A DNA stretch of 64,000 nucleotides from JALHOP01 sp964484195 (GCA_964484195.1 CAZAER010000008.1:139350-203349), one strand, 5' to 3'. Numbered from the stretch's first letter, positions 32,886-41,124 are shown. Numbers and translations: made by a program. The notes: generated from the letters alone by a model not told the origin.

Positions 32886-35800
32886 GTGAATCGCTCACTC
32901 GCTGTCGTCTTCTTTCTGCTCGCGGCTTGTTCCACGAACCTCGACATCCCCTCGGGAGCTCGCGTCCTTTGCGGCTCGGACGCCGACTGCTTCGACGGCC
33001 AGCGTTGTCTGCTCGACGTCCGCTTGTGTGTCGATGCCACGCAATCGTGCGTCGTCGAGGTGACCGGTGGTTTCAACTCGGTCGGCAATGGCACGACCTG
33101 CACGCAACGCAGCGGCGCCAGCGGTGTCTGCCTCGACGGACAGTGTCTTACGTCGATGTGCGGTGACGGCTACGTCGATCCGAGCGCCGGCGAAGAGTGC
33201 GACGACGCGGCGCTGAACTCGGATAGCACGCCCAACGCTTGCCGCACGACCTGTCGCGCCGCGAGCTGCGGCGATGGCGTCGTCGACGACGGGAAAGAGG
33301 TCTGCGACGACAGCAACGTCGTGAGCGCCGACGGCTGCCGCGCCGACTGCAAGAAGATCGAGGTGTGCGGCGATGCCGAGGTCGACGCTGGCGAGGCTTG
33401 TGATGACGCCAATGACAATCCCAACGACGGTTGTGACCAATGTGCCGCGACCGCTTGGACACCGAGCGTCGTGGTCGGACGTGGCTCTTATGGCGCGACC
33501 CCCTCGGTGGCGACGTTCGCGGGCGTTTCGGGATTGGTCGCCGACCTCGACCGCCGCATCTACGCCTCCGACTTCATCACTTGCCGCGTCGTGCTCATCG
33601 ATCGTCTCAACGACTCGGTGACGCCGGTTGCCGGGTCGGGAAACTGCGCCGCGAACAACGCATCATTGAACGGTGAGATCGCGCGTGGCACCGACATCGG
33701 CAACGTCCGCCATCTCGCCATCGACGCGCTCGGGGCGCTCTATTTCGCGGACGGTCTGTACATCCGTCGCATCGATCCGGTGACCGGCCGCTTGAACGTC
33801 ATCGCGGGCAACGGCCAGGTTTGCGCGAGTCCCGGCTCGGCCTGTCCGTCGGGCGGCATCGCTACTGCCATGCCGACTTACCTCGTGCGTGACATGGGCT
33901 TCGACGCTTCGGGGAACTTCTTCTACACCGATACGTCCCATGTCCTGCGCATGATCCCCGTTGGTCAGTCGCAATCTTACGTCGTCGTCGGCGCGCTGTT
34001 CACTCCCGGCAACACGTTGGTCCAGGGTGATCCCGGCACCGACGCGCGGCTCAACGAGCCCGCGGGCATCACCGTCGATCCCGACGGCATGGTCTACATC
34101 CTCGATAGCGGCAACCACCGCATCGTTCGCTACGATTCGCAGACGGATACGACGTACGTTTTCGCGGGCACTGGTGCACCGGGTGTCTCCGCCGACGGCA
34201 GCGTCGCGGCGACGAGCCCCATCCAGGTTCCCGGCAACGGCTCCGACCTCGACCGGCGCGTCACGGGCGAAGTGATTTTCACCGAGCAGAACAAGGTGCG
34301 CATGGTCGACCTCAGCGGTCGTTTGGTGACGATTGGTGGCACCGGGACGACTGGCTCGACTGGCGACGGCGGTCCCGCGCTCGCCGCCAACATGGCGCCG
34401 CAGAAGCTCGCCACCATCGATGGCGGGGGGCTGGCGTTCAGCGAGCAGACCGGCGGCGGCGCCGCCTCCGTCATCAAGATCCGCGTGATCGAAGACGGTA
34501 TCGTGAACGCGGCCACCGCGACCCCGCCGTCAGGCGGCTTGATCTTGGGCAAGGCGTGGACGAGCACCGCACTGCCCAGCGTGAAGAGCTTCGAGCTCGC
34601 GCCCAACGGCGACATCTACCTTACGCACACGTCACCCAACGCATTGTTGCGCGCCAACGCCGCGACCGGTCTCATCGAGCGGATCGCGGGTGGCGGTAGC
34701 CAGACCGTCCCCAACGGGATCCCCGCGACGGACGCGACCTTCTCTCTTCTCACCACGTTCCGTTTGCGTCCGAACGGCGACATCGTGCTCGTGGATTCAT
34801 ATGGGCACACCGTCTACCGCATCGACGGCGCGACCAACGTGATCACGCGCATCGCTGGCACCGGCAGCTCGGGCTTCTCGGCTGCGGTGCAACCGGCGAC
34901 CAGCGCGCAGCTCAACCAACCCTGCGACGTCGACTTCGCGACCAACGGCGACATGTACATCCTCGACTGCGGCAACCGGCGCATCCGCAAGGTAGACGCG
35001 ATCTCCGGCGACATCAGCACCTTCGCGGGCGACGGCACCGCGTGCTCGACCTCGACGTGTGGTGACGGCAACGCACCGACGGCCGCCCAGCTTGGCACCG
35101 TCGACCCGCAGTTCTCACGCGGCACCATCAAGGTGATCGGCAACGCCGACACCATCGTGTTCAGCGATCGCGGCACGCTGCGGGTGCGTAAGATCAGCGG
35201 TGGAACCATTCAGACCATCGCCGGCAACGGCACCGCGTGCGCGATTGGTTACAACGCCTGCGGCGACGGCAGCGCCGGCACTTCGGCGCAGTTCGTGGCG
35301 CTGGGCGGTATCGCTCTCGACGGCGAGGGTCTGCTCATCGCCGATTCACGTCTGCGCCGCCTCGACTCACTCACTCCGGGCGCGGTCATTCGGCCGGTGG
35401 CCATCAGCACCTCCACGTTCAGCGGTGACGGCGGGCCGGCGCTCACGGCTGGAGCCGTCGGCGGCGCGACGGTGCAGGTGGGCACCGACGGTATCTATCT
35501 CGGCAGCAGCGGCCCGGTGAACGGAACTCAGACCATTCGCAAGATCGTCGGTACCGACATCAGAACCATCATCGGTCTCGTCGACTCGGTCGGCGACGGG
35601 CCGGCGGCGAATGGCGAGCTCACCCATCCGGGCTCTCTGGTTGCGATAGCGGGCAATCGCTGGCTCATCGCCGACGGCGAGCCCGGACGTATTCGCCTCT
35701 TCGACGACAGCGCGCTGCGTACGAGCACCGTGGTTGGGTACCCGAACGGCTTCATCGAAGCGCTGCTGCCGGGTGACCGCGCGCGCTACATGCAGATGCT

Positions 35801-36626
35801 CTTCAACCCGACCGGCATCACCTACGATGCCGCTCACCAGACGGTGTATTTCGTCGAGGAGGGCTTCGAGCGCATCCGGACGTTGAACGTCGCGGGCCCC
35901 TCCGACGGGTGGACCGTCGCCACTTACGCCGGCTTCCTCGGGCTCGGCAGCGACGACGGAGCGCTCGCCGACGCCACCTTCAACGGACCCGTGGGCGTCA
36001 CCTACGATGCGACGCGCGATGTCTTGTGGGTCGCCGACTCGGGGAACCACGTCATCCGGCGGATCGACGTGGCGCAAGGTCAGGTGTCGACCTTCGCAGG
36101 ACGCACGCGACTGCGGGGCTTTGCTGGTGACGGGCGCGCCGCTGGCGATGCCTACTTCACGTTTCCGTCCGCGATCGCGGTCGGGCCAGTGGATGGTAGC
36201 CTCTATATCGCCGACACCGGCAACAACCGCGTTCGCCGCATCATCGCCGAGGTTTCCGGAGAAATTACCTCGGAATCGATCATCGAGACGGTGCTGGGAG
36301 ATGGCTCACCGTCGGGCGCGGGCTCCGGCGTCCCGGCGCGCGCTTTCGCCGCCCAGTCGCCGCTCGGCGTCGCTTTCGACGGCTATGGCGACTTGCTGGT
36401 GACCAGCACGACCTCGGTACGCATCGTCAATGCTGGAGCGGACGGAGTGCCGACCGGCGAAGACGTCGTGCAGACCATCTACGGCGCTCCTCCGCGCGAC
36501 ACCTATCCCGAGAACGTGACCAAGTGCCTCACTGGCGTTGCGCCGCTCGCGAGCGACGCCGCCATGTACGTCCTCGATCAGTGTTTGGGATATCTGTTGA
36601 AGCTCGATCGCACGACCTTGCCCTAG
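32886..36626 (+). CDS. Giant lipoprotein with Cys-rich repeats and NHL-type beta-propeller repeats, 1246 aa
   Basis: The GTG at 32886 gives NRSLAVVFFLLAACSTN, a perfect lipoprotein signal (lipobox LAAC, Cys 15); an upstream in-frame start at 32823 would bury it. Residues ~25-195 are Cys rich, with three DUF4215-like units of the form C-G-D-G-x-V-D-x-G-E-x-C-D-D, typical of myxobacterial surface proteins. Residues ~200-1240 carry many NHL-like repeats, for example LNEPAGITVDPDGMVYILDS, GNHRIVRYD, PCDVDFATNGDMYILDCGNR and GVTYDATRDVLWVADSGNH, enough for two or more beta-propellers. It is probably anchored in the outer membrane and surface exposed, binding protein or glycan. It stands alone, divergent from the MoxR operon. 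Confidence 0.88.
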   Translation: MNRSLAVVFFLLAACSTNLDIPSGARVLCGSDADCFDGQRCLLDVRLCVDATQSCVVEVTGGFNSVGNGTTCTQRSGASGVCLDGQCLTSMCGDGYVDPSAGEECDDAALNSDSTPNACRTTCRAASCGDGVVDDGKEVCDDSNVVSADGCRADCKKIEVCGDAEVDAGEACDDANDNPNDGCDQCAATAWTPSVVVGRGSYGATPSVATFAGVSGLVADLDRRIYASDFITCRVVLIDRLNDSVTPVAGSGNCAANNASLNGEIARGTDIGNVRHLAIDALGALYFADGLYIRRIDPVTGRLNVIAGNGQVCASPGSACPSGGIATAMPTYLVRDMGFDASGNFFYTDTSHVLRMIPVGQSQSYVVVGALFTPGNTLVQGDPGTDARLNEPAGITVDPDGMVYILDSGNHRIVRYDSQTDTTYVFAGTGAPGVSADGSVAATSPIQVPGNGSDLDRRVTGEVIFTEQNKVRMVDLSGRLVTIGGTGTTGSTGDGGPALAANMAPQKLATIDGGGLAFSEQTGGGAASVIKIRVIEDGIVNAATATPPSGGLILGKAWTSTALPSVKSFELAPNGDIYLTHTSPNALLRANAATGLIERIAGGGSQTVPNGIPATDATFSLLTTFRLRPNGDIVLVDSYGHTVYRIDGATNVITRIAGTGSSGFSAAVQPATSAQLNQPCDVDFATNGDMYILDCGNRRIRKVDAISGDISTFAGDGTACSTSTCGDGNAPTAAQLGTVDPQFSRGTIKVIGNADTIVFSDRGTLRVRKISGGTIQTIAGNGTACAIGYNACGDGSAGTSAQFVALGGIALDGEGLLIADSRLRRLDSLTPGAVIRPVAISTSTFSGDGGPALTAGAVGGATVQVGTDGIYLGSSGPVNGTQTIRKIVGTDIRTIIGLVDSVGDGPAANGELTHPGSLVAIAGNRWLIADGEPGRIRLFDDSALRTSTVVGYPNGFIEALLPGDRARYMQMLFNPTGITYDAAHQTVYFVEEGFERIRTLNVAGPSDGWTVATYAGFLGLGSDDGALADATFNGPVGVTYDATRDVLWVADSGNHVIRRIDVAQGQVSTFAGRTRLRGFAGDGRAAGDAYFTFPSAIAVGPVDGSLYIADTGNNRVRRIIAEVSGEITSESIIETVLGDGSPSGAGSGVPARAFAAQSPLGVAFDGYGDLLVTSTTSVRIVNAGADGVPTGEDVVQTIYGAPPRDTYPENVTKCLTGVAPLASDAAMYVLDQCLGYLLKLDRTTLP

Positions 36627-36987
36627 TCCATGGCAGTTGGGCTCAACCCCGCGACCTTGTGGCGTTATAGCGCGATCGACGTTCACTGATTGGCACGCGA
36701 ATCGCGTTGACAGTTGCGGTCCGAACTTGCTATCGGGCGCCGCCACTTTAACGGCCGGCGTGTGTCGATTTTCTGCCCCCGCACGGCCAGTAAAGCAGCG
36801 AAGTTACAATGAAGATGGCGATTCGATATTCGGGAGTAGCTCTGGCTCTGGCGCGCGACATGTTTCCGCGTCGTCGGAAGCAGCGCCGCGGCGCACGCGT
36901 TCGCGTGACGTCGCTCTTGGGTGTCGGACCGCGCGCGAGCTCGTGGGACATCATCCCCGTGCTCAATAGCAGCAATGTTTGGAGCGG
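36627..36987. other. 361-base interval without a convincing gene, upstream of tRNA-Gln
   Basis: TTGACA at 36707-36712 with a weak TATCGG at 36731-36736 (18-base spacer) could be a distant promoter for the tRNA transcript. A 66-codon frame at 36809-37009 runs into the tRNA and is very probably accidental: it lacks a ribosome site and its codons continue through the tRNA D-arm. I see no terminator after the lipoprotein gene. Confidence 0.4.
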
Positions 36988-37060
36988 TGGGGCGTCGCCA
37001 AGTTGGTAAGGCACCGGGCTTTGGTCCCGGCATTCGAAGGTTCGAGTCCTTCCGCCCCAA
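36988..37060 (+). tRNA. tRNA-Gln (anticodon TTG)
   Basis: The acceptor arm TGGGGCG (36988-36994) pairs with CGCCCCA (37053-37059). The anticodon stem CCGGG/CCCGG closes the loop CTTTGGT, giving anticodon TTG, which reads CAA/CAG. The T-arm has GAAGG-TTCGAGT-CCTTC. The 3' CCA is not encoded. Sequence layout matches bacterial tRNA-Gln, which begins with a T-A acceptor pair. Confidence 0.96.
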
Positions 37061-37120
37061 CTTCCCGCATGTGGTTGCACTGTGGGAATGCGAGAGCGTT
37101 TTGGTGCGGGAAGTTGGGGC
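37054..37120. repeat. Perfect 16-bp inverted repeat overlapping the 3' end of tRNA-Gln
   Basis: The sequence at 37054-37069, which includes the tRNA acceptor 3' strand and trailer, is exactly complementary to 37105-37120, with 35 bases between. In the transcript the right arm could pair with the acceptor 3' strand and compete with tRNA folding, or form a processing/termination stem. Confidence 0.85.
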
Positions 37121-37191
37121 TTTCGCCCCGTGTTTCGCGGCTTCGCCGCTAGTTTCGCGGCCAGTCGGCCGCATCTGGGGCTGTGCCCCAG
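37116..37191. repeat. Four consecutive perfect hairpins between tRNA-Gln and prs
   Basis: In 76 bases there are GGGGC/GCCCC (37116-37120, 37125-37129), GCGGC/GCCGC (37137-37141, 37145-37149), GCGGCC/GGCCGC (37157-37162, 37167-37172) and CTGGGGC/GCCCCAG (37175-37181, 37185-37191). Loops are 3-4 bases. This is a REP-like cluster. The first hairpin reuses the end of the tRNA-linked inverted repeat. The prs ATG follows 29 bases later. Confidence 0.85.
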
Positions 37192-37219
37192 GCCCCCTGG
37201 AAGCGTTGAGAAGAAGAGC

Positions 37220-38170
37220 ATGCCGACGGAACAGAGCATCAAGGTCTTCGGTGGCAGCTCGAATCCCGCGCTGACCAAGCGGATCTGCGAGTTCCTCGAC
37301 ATTCCGGTCGGGCAGATGCGCGTCGTGCGGTTTGCCGACGGTGAGATCTTCGTCGAGGTCGGGGACAACGTCCGCGGCGCCGAAGTGTTCGTCGTGCAGT
37401 CGACCTGCTCGCCGGCGAACGAGCATCTGATGGAGCTGCTCATCATGATCGATGCGCTCAAGCGTGCATCGGCGAAGAGCATCTGCGCCGTCATCCCGTA
37501 TTACGGCTACGCCCGCCAAGACCGCAAAGTCCAGCCGCGCACCCCGATCACCGCGAAGCTCGTCTCCGATCTCATCACCGCCGCCGGCGCGACCCGCGTG
37601 CTCTCGGTCGACCTGCACGCCGGGCAAATCCAGGGCTTCTTCAACATCCCGTTCGACCACTTGTTCGCGATGCCGGTGCTCCTGCAGCACATGCGCACCA
37701 ACTGGAAGCCGGAAGAGTCCGTCGTGGTGTCGCCAGATGCCGGCGGTGTGGAGCGCGCCCGCGCTTACGCCAAGCGCCTCGGTACGTCTTTCGCGATCAT
37801 CGACAAGCGCCGTCCGCAGGCCAATGTCGCCAAGGTGATGAACATCATCGGCGACGTCAACGGCAAAGACGCCATCCTCATCGACGACATGATCGACACC
37901 GCTGGCACGCTCTCGGAAGCGGCCAATGCCCTCACGGAGAAGGGCGCGCGCCGGGTCTGTGCTTATGCGAGCCACCCGGTGTTCTCCGGCCCTGCCATCG
38001 AGCGCATCGGGGCTTCAGCCCTCGAGAGCGTCGTGGTCACCGATACGATTCCTCTGAGAGAAGATGCGCGTGAATGCAAGAAGATTCACGTGCTCACGGC
38101 TGCGCCTCTGCTCGCTAAAGCGGTCAGACGCATCCACTTGGGTGAATCGGTCAGTAGTCTTTTTGTTTAG
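37220..38170 (+). CDS. prs: Ribose-phosphate pyrophosphokinase
   Basis: Makes PRPP from ribose 5-phosphate and ATP for purine, pyrimidine, His, Trp and NAD synthesis. The 316-residue length is standard. The start is ATG at 37220, giving the usual N-terminus (SIKVFGGSSNPALTKRI); in-frame codons upstream run through the hairpin region. Motifs: the flexible catalytic loop region with IPYYGYARQDRK, metal/ATP site VDLHAGQIQGFF, the PRPP-binding loop ILIDDMIDTAGT and SPDAGGVERA. All conserved residues look intact. It is followed by rplY and pth on the same strand, an order shared with many Deltaproteobacteria. Confidence 0.97.
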   Translation: MPTEQSIKVFGGSSNPALTKRICEFLDIPVGQMRVVRFADGEIFVEVGDNVRGAEVFVVQSTCSPANEHLMELLIMIDALKRASAKSICAVIPYYGYARQDRKVQPRTPITAKLVSDLITAAGATRVLSVDLHAGQIQGFFNIPFDHLFAMPVLLQHMRTNWKPEESVVVSPDAGGVERARAYAKRLGTSFAIIDKRRPQANVAKVMNIIGDVNGKDAILIDDMIDTAGTLSEAANALTEKGARRVCAYASHPVFSGPAIERIGASALESVVVTDTIPLREDARECKKIHVLTAAPLLAKAVRRIHLGESVSSLFV

Positions 38171-38230
38171 TGCGCAACAGCGGACACCCTGTAGGTGCTG
38201 ACACCGACAAGGTCCGCAAGGATTAGAGTC

Positions 38231-38965
38231 ATGAAGGTTGATGATACGATTCGCGCTTCGAAGCGTGATGCAGGTAACAAGGGCGTCGCTCGCCGTCTCC
38301 GCGCCGCGGGCAAGGTCCCGGCTGTGATGTACGGTCCGGGTGCCGACTCGCAGTTCTTGGCGCTCGACCCGAAAGAGTTCGGCCTGCAGCGCCAGCAGTT
38401 CGCCTCCTCGCACTTGTTCCAAGTGCAGGTCGAAGGCGGCAAGAGCTACAAGGCGCTCATCAAGTCGGTCGATCGCGACCCGGTGAACAGCTCCTACGTG
38501 CACGTCGATCTCTACGCCGTCGACATGAAGAAGCCGATCCGCGTCGACATCTTCATCGAGCTCGTCGGCAAGCCGAAGGGCATCGTGGACGGCGGTCTGC
38601 TTTCGCAGATCATGCGTACCGTGCAGGTGCAGTGCTTGCCCGACGCCATCCCCGAGAAGCTGACCTGTGACGTGTCCGACATGGACATCGGCGACATCAA
38701 GCACGTCTCGGACATCACCTTCCCGCAGGGCGTGAAGGCGACCTCGACGCACGACGAAGCCATCGCGGCCGTCGTTGCTCCGGAAGAGATCAAGGAAGAG
38801 ACCCCGGTGGCGGCGGCTGGCGCGGAAGGCGCTGCTGCGGCTCCTGGCGCGGCTGGCGCTGCTCCGGCGGCTGGTGCTGCTCCGGCAGCTGGTGCCAAGG
38901 CCGGCGATGCCAAGGCGGCGGCTGCTCCGGCGGCCAAGGCCGGCGGCGACGCGAAGAAGAAGTAA
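38231..38965 (+). CDS. rplY: 50S ribosomal protein L25, long (CTC) form
   Basis: The N-terminal L25 domain binds 5S rRNA (KRDAGNKGVARRLRAAGKVP, AVMYGPG), and the C-terminal TL5/CTC beta domain follows (LSQIMRTVQVQCLPDAIPEK, VSDMDIGDIKHVSDI). The last ~60 residues are an Ala/Gly/Pro tail with repeated APAAGA units and a basic end, longer than in most species (244 aa against ~200-220). Sixty bases separate it from prs and 9 from pth. CTC proteins are general-stress proteins in some bacteria. Confidence 0.95.
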   Translation: MKVDDTIRASKRDAGNKGVARRLRAAGKVPAVMYGPGADSQFLALDPKEFGLQRQQFASSHLFQVQVEGGKSYKALIKSVDRDPVNSSYVHVDLYAVDMKKPIRVDIFIELVGKPKGIVDGGLLSQIMRTVQVQCLPDAIPEKLTCDVSDMDIGDIKHVSDITFPQGVKATSTHDEAIAAVVAPEEIKEETPVAAAGAEGAAAAPGAAGAAPAAGAAPAAGAKAGDAKAAAAPAAKAGGDAKKK

Positions 38966-38974
38966 GGCCGTCCC

Positions 38975-39538
38975 GTGTTTCTTGTCGTTGGCCTCGGCAA
39001 CCCGGGGAAAGACTACGACGGCACGAAACACAACGTCGGCTTCGAGCTCGTCGACCTTCTAGCGCGGCGTATGAACGCGCCGCGCTGGAAGAACGAGCTC
39101 AAGGCCGAGACGTGCAAGGTCAAAGTGGGCGACACCGACGTTCTGTTGGTGAAGCCTCAGACCTATATGAACCTCTCCGGCGAGTCGGTTCAGGCCTTGG
39201 CGCATTACTACAAGGTCGAGCCGGCGAACGTCATCGTGGCCCACGACGAGCTCGACTTCGAGCCCGGGGTGGTCCGCATGAAGGTCGGCGGGGGGCACGG
39301 CGGAAACAACGGACTTCGCTCGATTATTTCGCATCTCGGGGCTGAGTTCGTTCGCATCCGGATCGGGGTCGGAAAGCCGCCCCAGGCGGACCGCGGCGCC
39401 GACTGGGTGCTGTCACGCTTCAACAAGGCCACGCGGCCGTTGATCGACGACGCGCTCATCAAAGCAGACCAGGCGATAGAGGTCGTCATCCTCAAGGGGG
39501 CGGCCAAGGCAATGAACGAAGTAAATAGGCAGACGTGA
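38975..39538 (+). CDS. pth: Peptidyl-tRNA hydrolase
   Basis: Releases tRNA from peptidyl-tRNA that drops off the ribosome. It opens FLVVGLGNPGKDYDGTKHNVGF, here read as FLVVGLGNPGKDY then GTKHNVGFE, including the catalytic His of HNVGF; the substrate Asn in KPQTYMNLSG, the catalytic Asp in HDELDFEPG and the Gly-rich GGGHGGNNGLRSI are intact. Length 187 aa is normal. The start is GTG at 38975, 9 bases after the rplY stop. Confidence 0.97.
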   Translation: MFLVVGLGNPGKDYDGTKHNVGFELVDLLARRMNAPRWKNELKAETCKVKVGDTDVLLVKPQTYMNLSGESVQALAHYYKVEPANVIVAHDELDFEPGVVRMKVGGGHGGNNGLRSIISHLGAEFVRIRIGVGKPPQADRGADWVLSRFNKATRPLIDDALIKADQAIEVVILKGAAKAMNEVNRQT

Positions 39539-39540
39539 GC

Positions 39541-39596
39541 GCGGAAAAGCCTTGCCGGATCGCATTTCGATCATGTATCAGGCCCGCTCCTTTTTT
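39541..39596 (+). terminator. Stem-loop with T6 between pth and rpsF (terminator or attenuator)
   Basis: A nested fold is possible: GCGG (39541-39544) with CCGC (39584-39587), GCCT (39549-39552) with AGGC (39580-39583), and the inner GATCG (39558-39562) with CGATC (39568-39572), followed after CTCC-type bases by TTTTTT at 39591-39596. It lies 18 bases before the rpsF ATG. It may terminate the prs-rplY-pth transcript or act as a leader attenuator of the rpsF operon, where S6:S18 leader control is known in other bacteria. Confidence 0.5.
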
Positions 39597-39613
39597 AGGG
39601 AAACGGTAAGACG

Positions 39614-40099
39614 ATGTTGATGACCGAATACGAGACCACGGTGGTGGTTCGCCCCGACATTAGCGGCGACGTCATCGAAGCCACGCTCGACCGCGTGCGC
39701 GACGCCGTGAAGAAGAGCGGCGGCAAGCTGGTTGCCTTGAATCACTGGGGCAAGAAGAAGCTTGCGTACCCGATCGCCAAGCACACCCGCGGCATCTACG
39801 TGCAAGCGCACTACCTCGGCCAAGGCGGCCTGGTCGCCGAAGTCGAGCGCAACCTGCGCATCTCGGACAGTGTCCTGCGCTTCCTCACCGTCAAGGTCGG
39901 CGAAGACGTCACCGCCGACGAGCGCCAGGAAAAAGAATACGTTCGCCCGACCTACGAGGCGCAGGCCGAAGAGGTCGATGAAGAGCCGATGTTCGGTCGT
40001 GAAGACCGTCGTGACCGAGACCGTGATCGCGACCGCGATGACGGTGAGATGGGTGGCGGCGGCCGTGAAGACGACGACAGCGCGGACTACAAGGACTAA
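39614..40099 (+). CDS. rpsF: 30S ribosomal protein S6
   Basis: The S6 core is clear: YETTVVVRPDISGDVIEATL, KLVALNHWGKKKLAYPIAKH, YLGQGGLVAEVERNLRISDS and VLRFLTVKV. After residue ~100 comes an unusually long acidic tail with alternating Arg and Asp (RDRDRDRDRDDGEMGGGGRE, about 60 residues in all). In E. coli the S6 C-terminus is extended with glutamates by RimK; here an acidic tail is encoded. Start at ATG 39614 (ATG 39620 is also possible). S18 follows 3 bases later. Confidence 0.96.
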   Translation: MLMTEYETTVVVRPDISGDVIEATLDRVRDAVKKSGGKLVALNHWGKKKLAYPIAKHTRGIYVQAHYLGQGGLVAEVERNLRISDSVLRFLTVKVGEDVTADERQEKEYVRPTYEAQAEEVDEEPMFGREDRRDRDRDRDRDDGEMGGGGREDDDSADYKD

Positions 40100-40102
40100 G
40101 CC

Positions 40103-40390
40103 ATGTCAGACGATAAGTTCGAGCGTTATGGTGACCGCGATGGCGGAGACGAGCGTGGCGATGGCGGCCCTGGTGGCTTCCGACGCCGCAAGGTGTCGCG
40201 CCTCTACACCGAGATGGGTGGCAAGGTCGATTACCGCGATCCGCAGACCCTGAAGTACTTCGTCACCGAGCGTGGCAAGGTCGTTCCGCGCCGCATCAGC
40301 AAGGTGTCGGCGAAAGACCAGCGCAAGATCACCCGCGCGGTGAAGCGTGCTCGGTCGCTCGGCCTCATGCCGTTCCAAATCACTCAGTAG
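40103..40390 (+). CDS. rpsR: 30S ribosomal protein S18
   Basis: The core includes the VDYRDPQTLKYFVTERGKVV stretch, RRISKVSAKDQRKITRAVKR and ARSLGLMPF. There are no Cys residues, so it is the zinc-free C- form (RRKVSRLYTEMGG where C+ forms carry Cys). The first ~25 residues are a Gly/Asp/Arg-rich extension, mirroring the tail of S6, its assembly partner on the small subunit. Directly between rpsF and rplI. Confidence 0.96.
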   Translation: MSDDKFERYGDRDGGDERGDGGPGGFRRRKVSRLYTEMGGKVDYRDPQTLKYFVTERGKVVPRRISKVSAKDQRKITRAVKRARSLGLMPFQITQ

Positions 40391-40401
40391 AGAGCAGAGC
40401 C

Positions 40402-40848
40402 ATGCAGGTCATCCTTCTCGAAGACATGCCCAACCTGGGCGACATCGGTGAGCAAGTGAACGCGCGCGACGGTTACGCGCGCAATTACCTGTTCCCCAAC
40501 AAGCTCGCGGTCCCGGCCTCGGTGAACAACGCCAAGCGCCTCGCCCACGAGAAGCGCGTCGCGAACTTCCGTCTCGCCAAGGCGAAGGCCGAAGCCGAAG
40601 GCGTCGCCAAGAAGCTGTCGTCCGTGGCGGTGAGCATTCCGCGCAAGGTCGGTGAGCAGAACAAGCTCTTCGGCTCCGTGACCGCTCACGACATCGAGCA
40701 AGCGTTGGCCGAGAAGGGCGCCAAGATCGACCGCCGCAAGATCGAGCTCAGCGAGCCGATCCGTGCGTTGGGCGACTACGACGTCAAGGTGAAGCTCGTT
40801 GGTGGCATCAGCGCCAACGTCAAAGTCAGCGTCGTCGCCGAAGCGTAA
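40402..40848 (+). CDS. rplI: 50S ribosomal protein L9
   Basis: Standard two-domain L9: the N-terminal rRNA-binding domain with MQVILLEDMPNLGDIGEQVN, VRDGYARNYL-type loop (here ARDGYARNYLFPNKLAVPAS), the long connecting helix (RVANFRLAKAKAEAEGVAKK) and the C-terminal domain with GKLFGSVT-like NKLFGSVTAHDIEQAL. 148 residues is normal. It is the last gene of the ribosomal operon; a terminator follows at 40882-40918. Confidence 0.96.
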   Translation: MQVILLEDMPNLGDIGEQVNARDGYARNYLFPNKLAVPASVNNAKRLAHEKRVANFRLAKAKAEAEGVAKKLSSVAVSIPRKVGEQNKLFGSVTAHDIEQALAEKGAKIDRRKIELSEPIRALGDYDVKVKLVGGISANVKVSVVAEA

Positions 40849-40881
40849 ACCAAGCGTCTTTACGCTGGTTTTAGAGATTCG

Positions 40882-40918
40882 AAGGGGTGGTGTGGCTCAG
40901 GTCGCACCACCCCTTTTT
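40882..40918 (+). terminator. Rho-independent terminator after rplI
   Basis: AAGGGGTGGTG at 40882-40892 pairs with CACCACCCCTT at 40905-40915 around a 12-base loop, and the arm runs into T at 40914-40918. It lies 34 bases downstream of the rplI stop. Confidence 0.92.
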
Positions 40919-40992
40919 CGTTTCTCCTAGCGCGCTATTTGGCGCTCGGGTATCACGTTTTTCTGCATTTACGGCTTTCTCTCAAAAAGTCG

Positions 40993-41030
40993 AAATTGAT
41001 CCCGGCGTTCCCGGCGAACACGATCAATTT
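40993..41030. promoter_or_regulatory. Perfect 9-bp dyad upstream of the signalling island
   Basis: AAATTGATC (40993-41001) and GATCAATTT (41022-41030) are exact inverted repeats with a 20-base GC-rich centre. They sit ~95 bases before the ATG of the first island gene in an A/T-richer stretch. The arm spacing, about two helical turns apart, fits a dimeric regulator site; a stable RNA hairpin is less likely given the loop size. Confidence 0.45.
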
Positions 41031-41124
41031 ACGACGCGATCCGTCCTATTCTTTGCATATACCTTGAGGATCGGTCACTTTGAGGTAGACCCGCCTAGCG
41101 CTCCGGTTCACGCCGAGGAGCTGA

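Noticed and set aside
36809..37009. 66-codon frame upstream of and into tRNA-Gln
   Set aside because: It lacks a ribosome site, contains Arg-rich filler and reads through the tRNA D-arm.
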